From NCBI RefSeq assembly GCF_014695775.1, contig NZ_JACJOX010000022.1, positions 62,001 through 126,000 on the forward strand: a stretch of 64,000 nucleotides of DNA, read 5' to 3'. Below the pieces are notes generated by a model, which was given only the letters and a program-made list of their open reading frames with translations, was not told where the DNA came from and did no database searches. This stretch comes from Leptolyngbya sp. FACHB-60. GTDB lineage: Bacteria; Cyanobacteriota; Cyanobacteriia; Phormidesmidales; Phormidesmidaceae. The position numbers and the translations under genes were made by a program. Shown piece by piece: positions 36,632-45,900 of the stretch (positions are counted from its first letter, which is position 1; each line of letters opens with the position of its first letter).

Positions 36632-37063
36632 TTAGAGCAGATTAGGGGTATAAGGCCCAAATTCCTCACAGCTGCCCTTTTTGACCGTAATCACTGTCTT
36701 GACTCCGCCGCGGCGGGTGTAATCGCCAATCACCCGCAACCCCTGAGGTTGTAGCTCATTCCACAGGCGATCGGCGATCTGGTTGGCTAGAGTTTCGTGG
36801 CTGATGCGCTGATCGCGAAAGCTGTTGATGTAGAGCTTAAACGCCTTTAGCTCTACCACCCAAGGTCCTGGACAATAGTCCACCACGATGGTGCCAAAGT
36901 CTGGGTAACCCGATCGCGGGCACAGCGCCGTAAATTCTGGGTGCTCTAGGTGAATGGTATAGACATTCTCCGAAGGATTTGGCCATTTCTCCAGCGGGTC
37001 TACGCTGGCTTGGAGAATGGCGCGATCGCCGTACTGAGAAGTCGAGGCTGAGGCAATAGTCAT
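36632..37063 (-). CDS. queF: NADPH-dependent 7-cyano-7-deazaguanine reductase QueF
   Basis: Reduces preQ0 to preQ1 in queuosine biosynthesis; it belongs to the tunneling-fold superfamily. The 143-residue unimodular form shows the catalytic cysteine segment FTALCPRSGYPDFGTI, followed by VDYCPGPWVVELKAFKLYI and FRDQRISHETLAN, the standard QueF block. Start is ATG 37063. No other queuosine genes are in the window, and I could not see a preQ1 riboswitch upstream. Confidence 0.96.
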   Translation of the reverse strand: MTIASASTSQYGDRAILQASVDPLEKWPNPSENVYTIHLEHPEFTALCPRSGYPDFGTIVVDYCPGPWVVELKAFKLYINSFRDQRISHETLANQIADRLWNELQPQGLRVIGDYTRRGGVKTVITVKKGSCEEFGPYTPNLL

Positions 37064-37453
37064 GGGCGACGGGAAAGGGATAAATAGGGTCAGTTCAGGC
37101 TAACCACAGAACGGTTGAAACCAGCTTTGCCAGCGCTCGGCATTTCCAAAGAGAAATGCGGCTACGGCCTAGACTGTCTCCTTGGGTAATGTAGCCTTTT
37201 TCAATGTTTCTTAACCAAAGCGGCGGCGAGCGATCACCCTTAGATGGCCGGGCAGCGGCAAAAGTTCCCGACCGGAGACTTAACCAAAGTTATTCCAATC
37301 GCTTAATCAAAACTTCATACTTCTTCCTTAACACCTTTGGCTCTGCCCCAAACCCTGTGATAAGTTCACCAAGCGTTGGGAGTAGTTGTTGTAGCACATT
37401 TATAGCATCAACTCCCCAGCTCCATCGGAAGACGCTTTTTCAGGAGAGACATT
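37064..37453. other. Gene-free region upstream of the acidic secreted protein
   Basis: The 390-base divergent region holds promoters for queF and the acidic protein gene. Direct repeats of CTTAACCAAAG occur near 37210 and 37279. Nothing resembling a known riboswitch was recognised. Confidence 0.4.
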
Positions 37454-38068
37454 ATGACGATTTACCGTAAGCTTGCCCTCGCTGCCGGTAGCCTCACCCT
37501 CGCTGGCTTGGCCCTAGGCCTGCCTGCCCATGCCGAAGACCCCAAGGCCGAAGCTGTAACCGACGGCACTGAAGCCGTTGCCCCTGAGACCGAAGCCGCC
37601 GCCCCTACGGTTGACGTTGAAGCCATCGAAGCTGAACTCGATGCCGAGCGCGAAGCTGGGATCGAAGCCGCGACCCCTGATGCCGCTCCTACGGTTGATG
37701 TCGAGGCGATCGAGGCTGAACTTGATGCCGAGCGCGAGGCTGCGATCGAAGCTGCCACCCCTGACATTCTGACTGAAGAAACTGACCCTGAAGCGGTGAC
37801 TGACGAGACCACCGTTGAAGAAGCTGACTCTGAAGCGGTGACCGAAGAAACCACCGCCGATGACATTGCCCCTGAAGCGGCTACCGAAGAGACCCCTACC
37901 GACGCTGAAGCTGAAGCCGAAGCCCCTGCCGACCCTGAAGCAACCGTTGACGAGGTCGATCCCGAAGTAACCGTCGACGAGACCCCTGACGCAGTTGACG
38001 ACTCTGAAGCCAAAACCACCGACGAAGAAGCGGCTGAGCCTGCCGCTGGGGCTACCTCGGGTAGCTAA
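37454..38068 (+). CDS. Secreted, highly acidic Ala/Glu-rich repeat protein
   Basis: A 204-residue protein with a signal peptide (MTIYRKLALAAGSLTLAGLA, cleavage after AHA likely). The mature part is almost entirely Glu, Ala, Asp, Thr and Pro. A 28-residue unit, APTVDVEAIEAELDAEREA plus IEAATPD, occurs twice in tandem (84 bases apart at DNA level), followed by shorter TEET/DEVDPE repeats. It has no cysteine or catalytic motif and is predicted disordered. Possible roles are cell-surface or periplasmic cation buffering; these are guesses. The ribosome binding site AGGAGAG is good. Confidence 0.65.
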   Translation: MTIYRKLALAAGSLTLAGLALGLPAHAEDPKAEAVTDGTEAVAPETEAAAPTVDVEAIEAELDAEREAGIEAATPDAAPTVDVEAIEAELDAEREAAIEAATPDILTEETDPEAVTDETTVEEADSEAVTEETTADDIAPEAATEETPTDAEAEAEAPADPEATVDEVDPEVTVDETPDAVDDSEAKTTDEEAAEPAAGATSGS

Positions 38069-38078
38069 GCGCTTGGGG

Positions 38079-39500
38079 CTAGAGTTGCCGCTTGACCCAC
38101 TCCAGGGCCTCTTCGCGGCTGCTCACTAGCCCCTCGGCCTGGGCCAAATAAACTGCTTCCAGCAGTTCACCAATTTGAGGACCTGGTTTGAGGGCAAGCC
38201 CTTGCACCAGGTCTTTGCCTGTAACCAGGGGCTGGGGATGGGCAACGGGGTCATTGGGGGTAAGGTATCGCTCCACCAGCGGCAAGATCAAGTCCTCGGG
38301 CATGCCGTAGGCCAGACTCAGCAGGGCAACGCCCCCAAAGCCCGCCCCGGCAGTTTTGAACAACTGATACTGCTGTCCAAGGGTTAAGAGTGTGTTGTTC
38401 TGGTGCTGATGTAGGTACTGCCAGCCCCTGAGAATGCTCAGCACCGCCTGCTGCTCGGCACGGCTATATTTGAGTTTTGCCAGGGTCGTCTCGGCACTGG
38501 TCAGGTCAGGGGGCAGCAGCTGACTGAGCTTGACCGCCTTGAGCCAGCTGCGGTGCAGGCCGTGGGTAGTCTGTTCTTTGACCCAGCTGTGCAGCAGGTA
38601 CGAAAAATCGGGCCAGCGCTTGTGGTATTGGGCCGCCAGCTGATCGATGGTGGCCAAGCGGTCTAGATGGGGGCGATCGACTTCGGGCAGCCAGGTTTGC
38701 AACAGGCCGTCCTGCCAGGCCAGACCCAGCAGGATGGATCCCTCGGGCTGGCTGAGCAGGCAGTCTAGCTCACCGCGCACTCGTTCGGCGGCCATGCGCC
38801 CCAGGGCTGGAGCCAGGCCGCGAATAGTTTGCTGGGTCGTAGGGTCGAGACTAAAGCCCAGCTGGGCGGCCTGGCGGTAAGCCCGTAGCAGCCGCAGGGG
38901 GTCGTCTTTGAGGTTTTCAGCGGCGACCATGCAGAGGGTTTTGCGGGCCAGATCGGCGCAGCCATCGAGGGGGTCGAGCAGGGTTTCGCTGTGGGGGCTG
39001 TAGGCGATCGCATTAATGGTAAAGTCGCGCCGGTGCAGGTCGGAGTAAATCGTTGGCCCCACCTGCTGGGCAAAGTCAACGGTGGCGCTGGGAAACACCA
39101 CCCGCGCGATCTGGTGCTCGGTGTCGAGCACCACAAAGCCCGCGCTGTAGTGCTGGGCGATGGATTGTGCGATGGCGATCGCCCGCTCAGGCAGCACAAA
39201 GTCGAGGTCTAGATAGTTGGCCTGGCGATGCAGCAGGGCATCTCTGACACTTCCCCCCACCAAGTAGGCTTGTTGTGGCAGTAGCGACACGCTGAAGGGC
39301 CAGGTTTTTGGCGAAAGCGCCGATTTCTCAGTAGCCACTGCGAGGGAGAAGGGGGATAGCGTTGGATTCAATGAACCCTCATTTCTTTCATTACAACAGG
39401 GTTTTTTAGTCTTGACACCCTGGCCCCACAGAGAACAGCTGAAAACCCAAGCTGGGTTTTCAGTTTGCAACATCTGGGCTGGGCCACCCGGGACATTCAA
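38079..39500 (-). CDS. CCA-adding enzyme / poly(A) polymerase family protein
   Basis: Class II nucleotidyltransferase that adds or repairs the 3' CCA of tRNAs, or in split systems adds only CC or A. The NTase block is AYLVGGSVRDALLHRQANYLDLD, followed by RRDFTINAIAYS, the DPLDGCADLARKTL segment and DPLRLLRAYRQAAQLGFS. The C-terminal half is helical. The start is doubtful: the annotated frame opens at 39500, but the first 50 or so residues (NERNEGSLNPTLSPF) are atypical and cover a perfect hairpin at 39439-39463. GTG 39338 (VATEKSALSPKTW) is a better candidate. The tRNA at 31474 already encodes CCA, so repair is at least part of its job. Confidence 0.88.
   Translation of the reverse strand: MNVPGGPAQMLQTENPAWVFSCSLWGQGVKTKKPCCNERNEGSLNPTLSPFSLAVATEKSALSPKTWPFSVSLLPQQAYLVGGSVRDALLHRQANYLDLDFVLPERAIAIAQSIAQHYSAGFVVLDTEHQIARVVFPSATVDFAQQVGPTIYSDLHRRDFTINAIAYSPHSETLLDPLDGCADLARKTLCMVAAENLKDDPLRLLRAYRQAAQLGFSLDPTTQQTIRGLAPALGRMAAERVRGELDCLLSQPEGSILLGLAWQDGLLQTWLPEVDRPHLDRLATIDQLAAQYHKRWPDFSYLLHSWVKEQTTHGLHRSWLKAVKLSQLLPPDLTSAETTLAKLKYSRAEQQAVLSILRGWQYLHQHQNNTLLTLGQQYQLFKTAGAGFGGVALLSLAYGMPEDLILPLVERYLTPNDPVAHPQPLVTGKDLVQGLALKPGPQIGELLEAVYLAQAEGLVSSREEALEWVKRQL
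39439..39463. repeat. Perfect hairpin at the 5' end of the CCA-enzyme gene
   Basis: Arms CTGAAAACCCA / TGGGTTTTCAG with a three-base loop. It sits within the questionable N-terminal extension of the nucleotidyltransferase gene and is more natural in a non-coding leader. Confidence 0.6.
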
Positions 39501-39645
39501 AAAACTTGAGCTAGACTACCAGAAAACGCATCCCCTTTACGGCCAAAGCCCTTTACTGCCTGAAGAATGACGGCCATTTAGCTGAGGGCTGGCTAGACTG
39601 GAGATGTCAGCTTTGACCTTGCTGTGTTCCTGCCGGGGGCGTGCT

Positions 39646-39894
39646 ATGTGCATTTGTGTGAACTGCCACTACGTCGATCGCTGCACCACTTACCACGCGG
39701 TGGAAGAGCTGCACAGACAACCTCATCTGACCGATTCCCCCAGCTTTGAAGCAGTGAATCCTACGGTCAACGCCAACATTCGTATGCTCGATGACGAGGT
39801 TGAACAGGAGTTTGACGTAGTCGGCTGCGATAGCTTTGTTGCAGAACAGGGCAAGTGGGCCAAGCTGCGCCCCGGCGAGTTGGTACCGACCTAG
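39646..39894 (+). CDS. ycf34: Ycf34 family protein
   Basis: An 82-residue protein from ATG 39646 (MCICVNCHYVDRCTTYHAVE). The four N-terminal cysteines (CICVNC and RC) and the segments VNPTVNANIRMLDDE and EFDVVGCDSFVAEQGKW match Ycf34, conserved in cyanobacteria and red-algal plastids. The Synechocystis protein has been reported to bind an iron-sulfur cluster and to influence photosynthetic electron transport. Divergent from the CCA-enzyme gene. Confidence 0.92.
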   Translation: MCICVNCHYVDRCTTYHAVEELHRQPHLTDSPSFEAVNPTVNANIRMLDDEVEQEFDVVGCDSFVAEQGKWAKLRPGELVPT

Positions 39895-39954
39895 GGAGTG
39901 GATGAGTAGTCGGGTGGATGGTTAGGTGGGTTGGTCTCCCCGTGTCATCCCTAA

Positions 39955-39976
39955 GTAGGGTGGGGCAGTGCTCACC
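39955..39976. repeat. Degenerate copy of the GGTGGGC palindromic repeat
   Basis: GTAGGGTGGGGCAGTGCTCACC-like sequence, a weakened version of the two cleaner copies at 50693 and 56803. Confidence 0.45.
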
Positions 39977-40028
39977 AACATAGAATCCCTAACATCGCAG
40001 ATTGCTGGATAGTGAATAGAGCCATCCT

Positions 40029-41885
40029 TTGACCACTCTTTGCGTCAACCCTGCTTGTCCGCAGCCTAAGAATGAGGAAAGGGCTAGGGTCTGCACAGCC
40101 TGCGGTCAGTCGTTGCCGATAGCCGATCGCTATCGTTGTCAGCAGTTCCTTGGCCAGGGTGGGTTTGGGCGCACGTACCTAGCGGCGGATGAGAGCAGCG
40201 ATCCGCCAGCCGTTTGTGTGGTCAAGCAGCTGACCTTGGCCGTGGGAAGTGATTGTGGAGAAAGGCGCGATCGCTTTCATCGCGAGGCCGATCGCCTAAC
40301 TACGCTGGGCCAGCACCCCCAAATTCCCGCCCTGCTGGATGTAGTTGACAACGCCCAGGGGCAGTTTTTGGTGCAGGAATACATCCCTGGCCCCAATCTC
40401 GACCAGCGGATGCAACAATCCTCCAACCTGAGTGGTGAAGCCCTGGTGCAGCGAGTGCTCTACGAACTGCTGCCCGTGCTGGCTTACATTCACGACCACA
40501 GCGTTATTCATCGCGATATCAAGCCTGCCAACATCATCGCGCCTGCGGCACCGCAACCTCTGGCACTGGTGGATTTTGGGTCGGCGAAGGCGATCGCTGA
40601 TCCTGAACAGCTCAAGCGCACCGCCACGGTGATCGGCAGCGCGGGGTACGCTGCCCCCGAGCAGGCCTTAGGCAAGGCGGTCTACGCCAGCGACATTTTC
40701 AGCTTAGGGGTGACCTGCCTGCACCTGCTCACCGGGCTGCATCCCTTCGACCTATATTCTGTTAGCGACGATGCCTGGGTGTGGCGACCCTACGTGACGG
40801 CACCCGTCAGCCCTGCCCTGGGGCGCGTGCTAGATCGCATGGTCAACCGCCGCCTGCAAGAGCGCTACAGCAATGCCCAGGAGGTGCTGGCCGACCTGCG
40901 CTGGAGCGGTCTAGCCCTGGATACCCAAGGCTCAAAAACGTCCCAGGTCTTCACCAAGTCGCTGAATGCCACACCGGTCTGGGAGCAAAGGTTCGCTCTC
41001 AGCCTGCCAGGGGTTGTGGCCAACGGCCTAGCGATGAGTCTGAACGGAAGGGCAATCGCCACCGCTTGTTCTGACGGTTCTGTGCGCTTGTGGGATTGCA
41101 CCAACGGGGAGTTAATTCACACCTTTCGCCGATCGCTGGGTCTGCTGGGCTTAGGCCATCGCGGCGCAGTCAACGCGGTGGCATTTACCCACGCTGGAGA
41201 TGCGATCGTCAGCGGCGGCGAAGACAGTCAGCTGATCCGGTGGCATTTAGACGATTACACTGGCCAGAGATTGCCGGTGTCGAGCTGGCAAATTTCCTCA
41301 CTGCTGATTGCCCCGCCTGGCGACACTCTGGCGGTGGGCAGCGGTGACGGGCGCATTTACCTATGGGTGCTCGATCGGGGAGATGGGCCAAAGACCTTGG
41401 TGCACCACCAAGACCAGGTGACGGCGCTGGCGGTAGATGTCGCAGGGAATCTGCTGGTGAGTGGGGGCCGCGATCGCACAATTCGCCTCTGGTCATTAAC
41501 CTCGGGTCGACTGACTCACACCCTCACGGCCCCCAATGCCCCGATCACGGCCCTCGTCTGCCACCCTCAGGATGGCCGCATCGTCAGCGGCGATCGCGAA
41601 GGCCACGTACAGGTCTGGAGCGCCGAGAATCCTGACCGGGGACTGGTGATCCACAAAGCTCCTAGCGCGATTACGGCGGTGGCGATTAGCCCTAATGGGG
41701 ATTGGCTGGCGATCGGGGCAGACGATGGGCACCTAACCCTAAAGAACCTGCAAGGGCTGGGCCAAACCACTCGCCTGCGCCATGCTTGGGGCGTACGGGC
41801 GATCGCCTTTACCCCCGACAGCCGCATGCTGGTCAGCACCAGCGCCGACGAAACCATTCGCTTTTGGTGCTTTGAGGCCGCCTAG
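40029..41885 (+). CDS. Ser/Thr protein kinase with N-terminal zinc-ribbon and C-terminal WD40 propeller
   Basis: A 618-residue cytoplasmic signalling protein. Residues 1-30 (TTLCVNPACPQPKN ... VCTACGQSLP) contain paired cysteines of zinc-ribbon type. The kinase domain follows: Gly loop FLGQGGFGRTYLA, lysine VCVVKQL, catalytic loop VIHRDIKPANII, VDFGSAK and GYAAPEQALG, all intact, so it should be active. From about residue 325 come seven WD40-like repeats, enough for one full propeller. The start is TTG at 40029; no ATG or GTG in frame gives the usual zinc-ribbon opening. Kinase-WD40 fusions are common in filamentous cyanobacteria; targets unknown. Confidence 0.88.
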   Translation: MTTLCVNPACPQPKNEERARVCTACGQSLPIADRYRCQQFLGQGGFGRTYLAADESSDPPAVCVVKQLTLAVGSDCGERRDRFHREADRLTTLGQHPQIPALLDVVDNAQGQFLVQEYIPGPNLDQRMQQSSNLSGEALVQRVLYELLPVLAYIHDHSVIHRDIKPANIIAPAAPQPLALVDFGSAKAIADPEQLKRTATVIGSAGYAAPEQALGKAVYASDIFSLGVTCLHLLTGLHPFDLYSVSDDAWVWRPYVTAPVSPALGRVLDRMVNRRLQERYSNAQEVLADLRWSGLALDTQGSKTSQVFTKSLNATPVWEQRFALSLPGVVANGLAMSLNGRAIATACSDGSVRLWDCTNGELIHTFRRSLGLLGLGHRGAVNAVAFTHAGDAIVSGGEDSQLIRWHLDDYTGQRLPVSSWQISSLLIAPPGDTLAVGSGDGRIYLWVLDRGDGPKTLVHHQDQVTALAVDVAGNLLVSGGRDRTIRLWSLTSGRLTHTLTAPNAPITALVCHPQDGRIVSGDREGHVQVWSAENPDRGLVIHKAPSAITAVAISPNGDWLAIGADDGHLTLKNLQGLGQTTRLRHAWGVRAIAFTPDSRMLVSTSADETIRFWCFEAA

Positions 41886-41951
41886 CCAGGGCGATCGCAT
41901 TCGCCTAAGGAATCGGGATCAGCCCAACTCAGTTGGTATGTCGGGCGGAAG

Positions 41952-42407
41952 CTACTGCTGCGCCGAGGGGGTTTCAGAAAACTGACGCACGGTGGCGCTA
42001 AACCCCGATGCCTTGAACTGCTTGAGTTTGAGCGGCTCGGGCTGGTTGGCGGCAACTGAAACCCGCAGTTCAAAGTCGCTCTCGCCGGGGGGAACTTTTG
42101 GAATACCGCCCAATCGGCCCCGGTTTTGCATGACAGGATTGTCGTTGGCATCAAAAATGCGGCCAAAAATGTCGGCGTCAATTACGGGCTTGCCGGTGCG
42201 GTTGATCGCTTTGCCGGTAATCAAAAAACACTTCGCCTGCTGAATTGAGCCTGCGGCCACCATGCCCTCAGCATAGTCGGCGGGGCAGGGGGCGTAGCTG
42301 AGGCCACTGAGCTCAATGGGAGTTAAGGCTTGGGCCGTTAGCCCGGCTCCGCTAACTAGCCAAAGGCCCGCAATTAAAAGAGCGGTGAAGATCCCACGTA
42401 GTGCCAT
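41952..42407 (-). CDS. Secreted protein of unknown function
   Basis: A 151-residue protein from ATG 42407. The signal peptide is MALRGIFTALLIAGLWLVSG with likely cleavage after AQA. The mature part is beta-rich: CFLITGKAINRTGKPVIDADIFGRIFDANDNPV resembles FxLYD-type domains that carry 'G-x-A/V-x-N-x-x' strands. Two cysteines (APCPAD and AKCFL) could form a disulfide. It converges on the kinase-WD40 gene. Confidence 0.65.
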   Translation of the reverse strand: MALRGIFTALLIAGLWLVSGAGLTAQALTPIELSGLSYAPCPADYAEGMVAAGSIQQAKCFLITGKAINRTGKPVIDADIFGRIFDANDNPVMQNRGRLGGIPKVPPGESDFELRVSVAANQPEPLKLKQFKASGFSATVRQFSETPSAQQ

Positions 42408-42515
42408 AGGTCGCCTGCTGGTAAGCAAAATCAAACCTTTATCAGCTTATCGCGATTTGCCATGGCGAGAGGGCAAGGGTGGTTCGTCCTAGCGCTGGTT
42501 AAGGGGTAGCTCAGA

Positions 42516-42833
42516 CTAGGGCAGCCGCTCCGCAACATAGGCTTTGGCGTCGTTCAGGCTACAGCCGTTGACCTCTCTGACGCGTTTAACGGCATCGACC
42601 AGTCTGCCCTGACCCAGCAGATCGTGCACCTGGCGATCGAGGTCGGGGGCGGGGGAGCCAGCCAGCGGGTTTTGGAAGGAGGGAGAACTAGACCTGTTTT
42701 GCAGCGATCGCCTTTGTAAGCCAACAGGAGCTTTTTGTTTCGCCGCTGGGCGAGGGCGCTGGAGCCGTCGAGTCAGCCAGAACGACAGGCCAAAGGCCAG
42801 CAGACCCGCCCCAATAAAAACAACAACGACCAT
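42516..42833 (-). CDS. Membrane-anchored protein with ribosomal L7/L12 C-terminal-like domain
   Basis: A 105-residue protein. The N-terminal helix (MVVVVFIGAGLLAFGLSFWL) anchors it, followed by a basic Pro/Arg/Ser linker. The C-terminal 35 residues, HDLLGQGRLVDAVKRVREVN and GCSLNDAKAYVAERL, match the L7/L12 C-terminal domain pattern (lx-LI..gkk.eAIkl.Re.tGlgL.eAK..ve). A membrane-tethered version of the ribosomal stalk domain cannot serve as L7/L12 itself. It is divergent from the large fusion gene. Function unknown. Confidence 0.7.
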   Translation of the reverse strand: MVVVVFIGAGLLAFGLSFWLTRRLQRPRPAAKQKAPVGLQRRSLQNRSSSPSFQNPLAGSPAPDLDRQVHDLLGQGRLVDAVKRVREVNGCSLNDAKAYVAERLP

Positions 42834-42970
42834 GGCAACACCCAGCGAAATGCCTCTACTCTAGCCGCTGCGGGGGATAACCTCCCTCCCCCGCCGGGCA
42901 AAAAATCCTTCCAACCCGCGCCCCAGCGTGTATCCTTTAGCAGATTGTTTACTGACCTCTGGGTACCGCC

Positions 42971-45900
42971 ATGAACCAGTTTCCTAAGCCGTCTCTGGCC
43001 ATGCTGGCGCTGTTCAGCGCCCTGGCTGCGCTGCCGCTCAGTGCGCTCCGATCTGAGCCTCGGCTGCTGGCTCAGGTAACAGCGGAACCCACGCCAACCT
43101 TTATCCTGCAAGAGAGCCTCCCCCCCGGCACCGCCCTCTCGATCGAGGGGTCACCGTCGATGGTGGAGATTAATGAGAGCCTGGGCGAAGGCTTTGAGGC
43201 CCGCTACCCCGATACCGATGTAGTGGCTTCGACCAGTAGTGACGATCAGGCGCTCCAGGCGCTGCGGGGCGGCGACGTGGATCTGGCGGCCCTGGGGCGA
43301 TCGCTCAGTGAGGCCGAGGAAGATCCCAGTCTGACGTCAATTCCGGTAGCGCGGGAAAAAATTGCCATCATTGTGGGGCGCGACAACCCGTTTCGGGGCG
43401 ATGTGACCTTTGATGAGTTTGTTGCCATTTTTCGCGGCGAAATCACCAACTGGTCGCAGCTGGGTGGCCCTAACGTGCCACTGCGGTTTATCGATCGCCC
43501 CGCCGCCAGCTCCACCCGTTTGGCCCTGGCCGACTACGAAATCTTTCAAACCCAGCCCTTTGAGACCGGCGACAACGCTGTGCAGGTAGATGAGGATGAC
43601 ACCACTGTGGTGGTGCGCGAACTGGGCAACGACGGCATTAGCTATGCGATCGCCTCTGAAGTGCTGGGGCAAGACGCCGTGCGCCCGCTAAGCCTGGATG
43701 GCACCCTGCCCGACAACCCTCGCTATCCCTATTCTCAGCCGCGCAACTACATCTATCGGGGTGAGCCAAGCGTGCCCGTCGAGGCATTTTTGGGCTTTGC
43801 CACCAGCGACGCAGGCCAGGCCGCTGTGGCCGAGGCGCAGCAAACCGCCCGCGACAATGTCACCGTGGGGACCAACAAACTGCCCGGCGGCGTGGCCCTG
43901 GCCCCCGATGGACAGTTTATGGTGCGCGGCACCGAAGACGGTCAGCTGCAATGGCTCGATGCTGACGGCAACCCGACCGAAACGGTGGTGACCGACGCCC
44001 ACCGAGGGGCCGTATCGGCTGTAGTCGTTAGCCCGGATAGTCAAACTGTGGTCTCTAGCGGTGCCGATGGCACCGTGCGCCGATGGGATCGCATCGGCAA
44101 GCCGATCGGCGAGCCGATCGAAGGGCAGGGCGGCCCAATTTTGGCACTAGCCGTCAGCCCCGATGGTCAAACCCTGGCCAGTGGCAGCGCCGACGGCACC
44201 GTAGAGCGCTGGTCGCTGGCCGATGGCACCCGTGTGGGTGAGCCCATTGCCGCCCCTGGCGGGCCAGTGCAAGCGCTCCACTACCCGGTGGGTGGTCAAA
44301 CGCTGATTACGGGCAGCCGCGACGGTAACTTGGGTCTTTGGAATGCGGATGGCACCGCCGCTGGCCAGAGCGCCAACGCCCATCCGGGGGGCGTAACCAC
44401 GATTACCAGCAGCCCCGATGGCCAGGTGTTGACCACCACGGGCCGCGACGGCAGCCTACGCAATTGGGATCGTTCCACTCTCCAGCCTCGGGGGAATACC
44501 ATTCAAGCCCACGGCGATGCGGTCACCGCTGTGGCGTACAGCCCCGACGGCAGTACGCTAGCCACCGCCGGGGCCGACAGCACCCTTCAGCTGTGGTCGC
44601 CCGATGGCAGTGAGCAGCTAGCGGAACCATTGCAGCTCAATGAGCCTGCGGCTTCCCTGGGGTATACCCCAGAGGGGCTGCTGGTGGTGGGAGGGAGCGA
44701 TCGCCAGGTTGAACTGCGCAATGACCAGGGTGAGCTGGTGTCTAACAGTGAATCTGGAGCCGACTCAGGAGACTCCAACGGCCCGATAGCTGGTTTGGGT
44801 GATTTTTGGCAGCGCCTGCGAAACTTGCCTCCCAGCTCTTGGTGGATGCTGGCCGTGATTCCGGCCCTGCTGCTGCTGTTTGGCATTGCGGGGTCGCTGT
44901 CTGGCAAAGACCACGACGATGAAGATGAGGATGAGCTAGAGGCCGATGGCGATCGCGGCACGGCGGTGGGTCTCGTCCCTGGTCCAGATATCAATTCTTC
45001 TAAGGTAAGTAGCCAGCCCCCAGCGAACAGGCCAGCACTTCCCCCTGACTTGCCCGAGGTGGGTGTTGTGCCCCCCGAGGCCGAACTCGTGCCCAACGAT
45101 GAATACCCAGGGGCACTGCCGACCGGCAAACTCGAGCAGGCCCGCGGCGACCTGGCTGAGGGCCGCCGCCTGATGCGCGAGGGCCGTTACGACAACGCTC
45201 TGATCTATTTCAACCAGGCTGTGGAAGCTACCGAAGTGGAGCGCCGTAAGACCGACGCTGCCGCGACACCAGCCGGCGGCATCAATGCCATTGCCGCCCA
45301 AGCCCAGGCCGAGCGGGGCAATGCCCTAGCGCTGTTGGGGCAGGCCAACGACGCGATGGATAGCTTTAACGCAGCGCTGCAGCTCGACGCCAGCGTTATC
45401 GACGCCTGGATTGGCAAAGGCCGGTTGCTCAACACCATGGCCCGCTACGAAGAATCTCTCTTCTGCTTTGACACCGCCTTAGAACTCGACCCCACATCGG
45501 TGGCGGCCCAATTAGGCAAGGGGCAAGCGCTCATGGCGATGGGTCGCCAGAGCGAGGGACAAGCCTGCCTGGATCGGGCCGCTGCCTTGGGTAGCGGCGA
45601 TTCTACCTGGGAGCTACCTGAGGCGGCCGTTGCCCCACCTGAGGACGGGGTATCTATCGACCCAGGGTCTTCAAAGATTGGCAGCACCTCTGGGTCTGGA
45701 ACGGTGGTGCCTGAATATGCGCCCCCGGCAGACTATGGCTACGACCCCGATGTGCCGATGGAGCTACAGCAGATGGTGCAGGGCCTGCCCTCCGCCGATG
45801 TGGAAATGGCCGGGACGACGACCGCCAGCAGCTTTGACGTCCCCCCAGGCCTAGCGGCAGAGGCGGCTGATTTGCCCGATCGCGCCGAAGATGCCAGCGC

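Noticed and set aside
36632..37453. preQ1 riboswitch ahead of queF
   Set aside because: I could not find the expected short stem and A-rich tail near the queF start.
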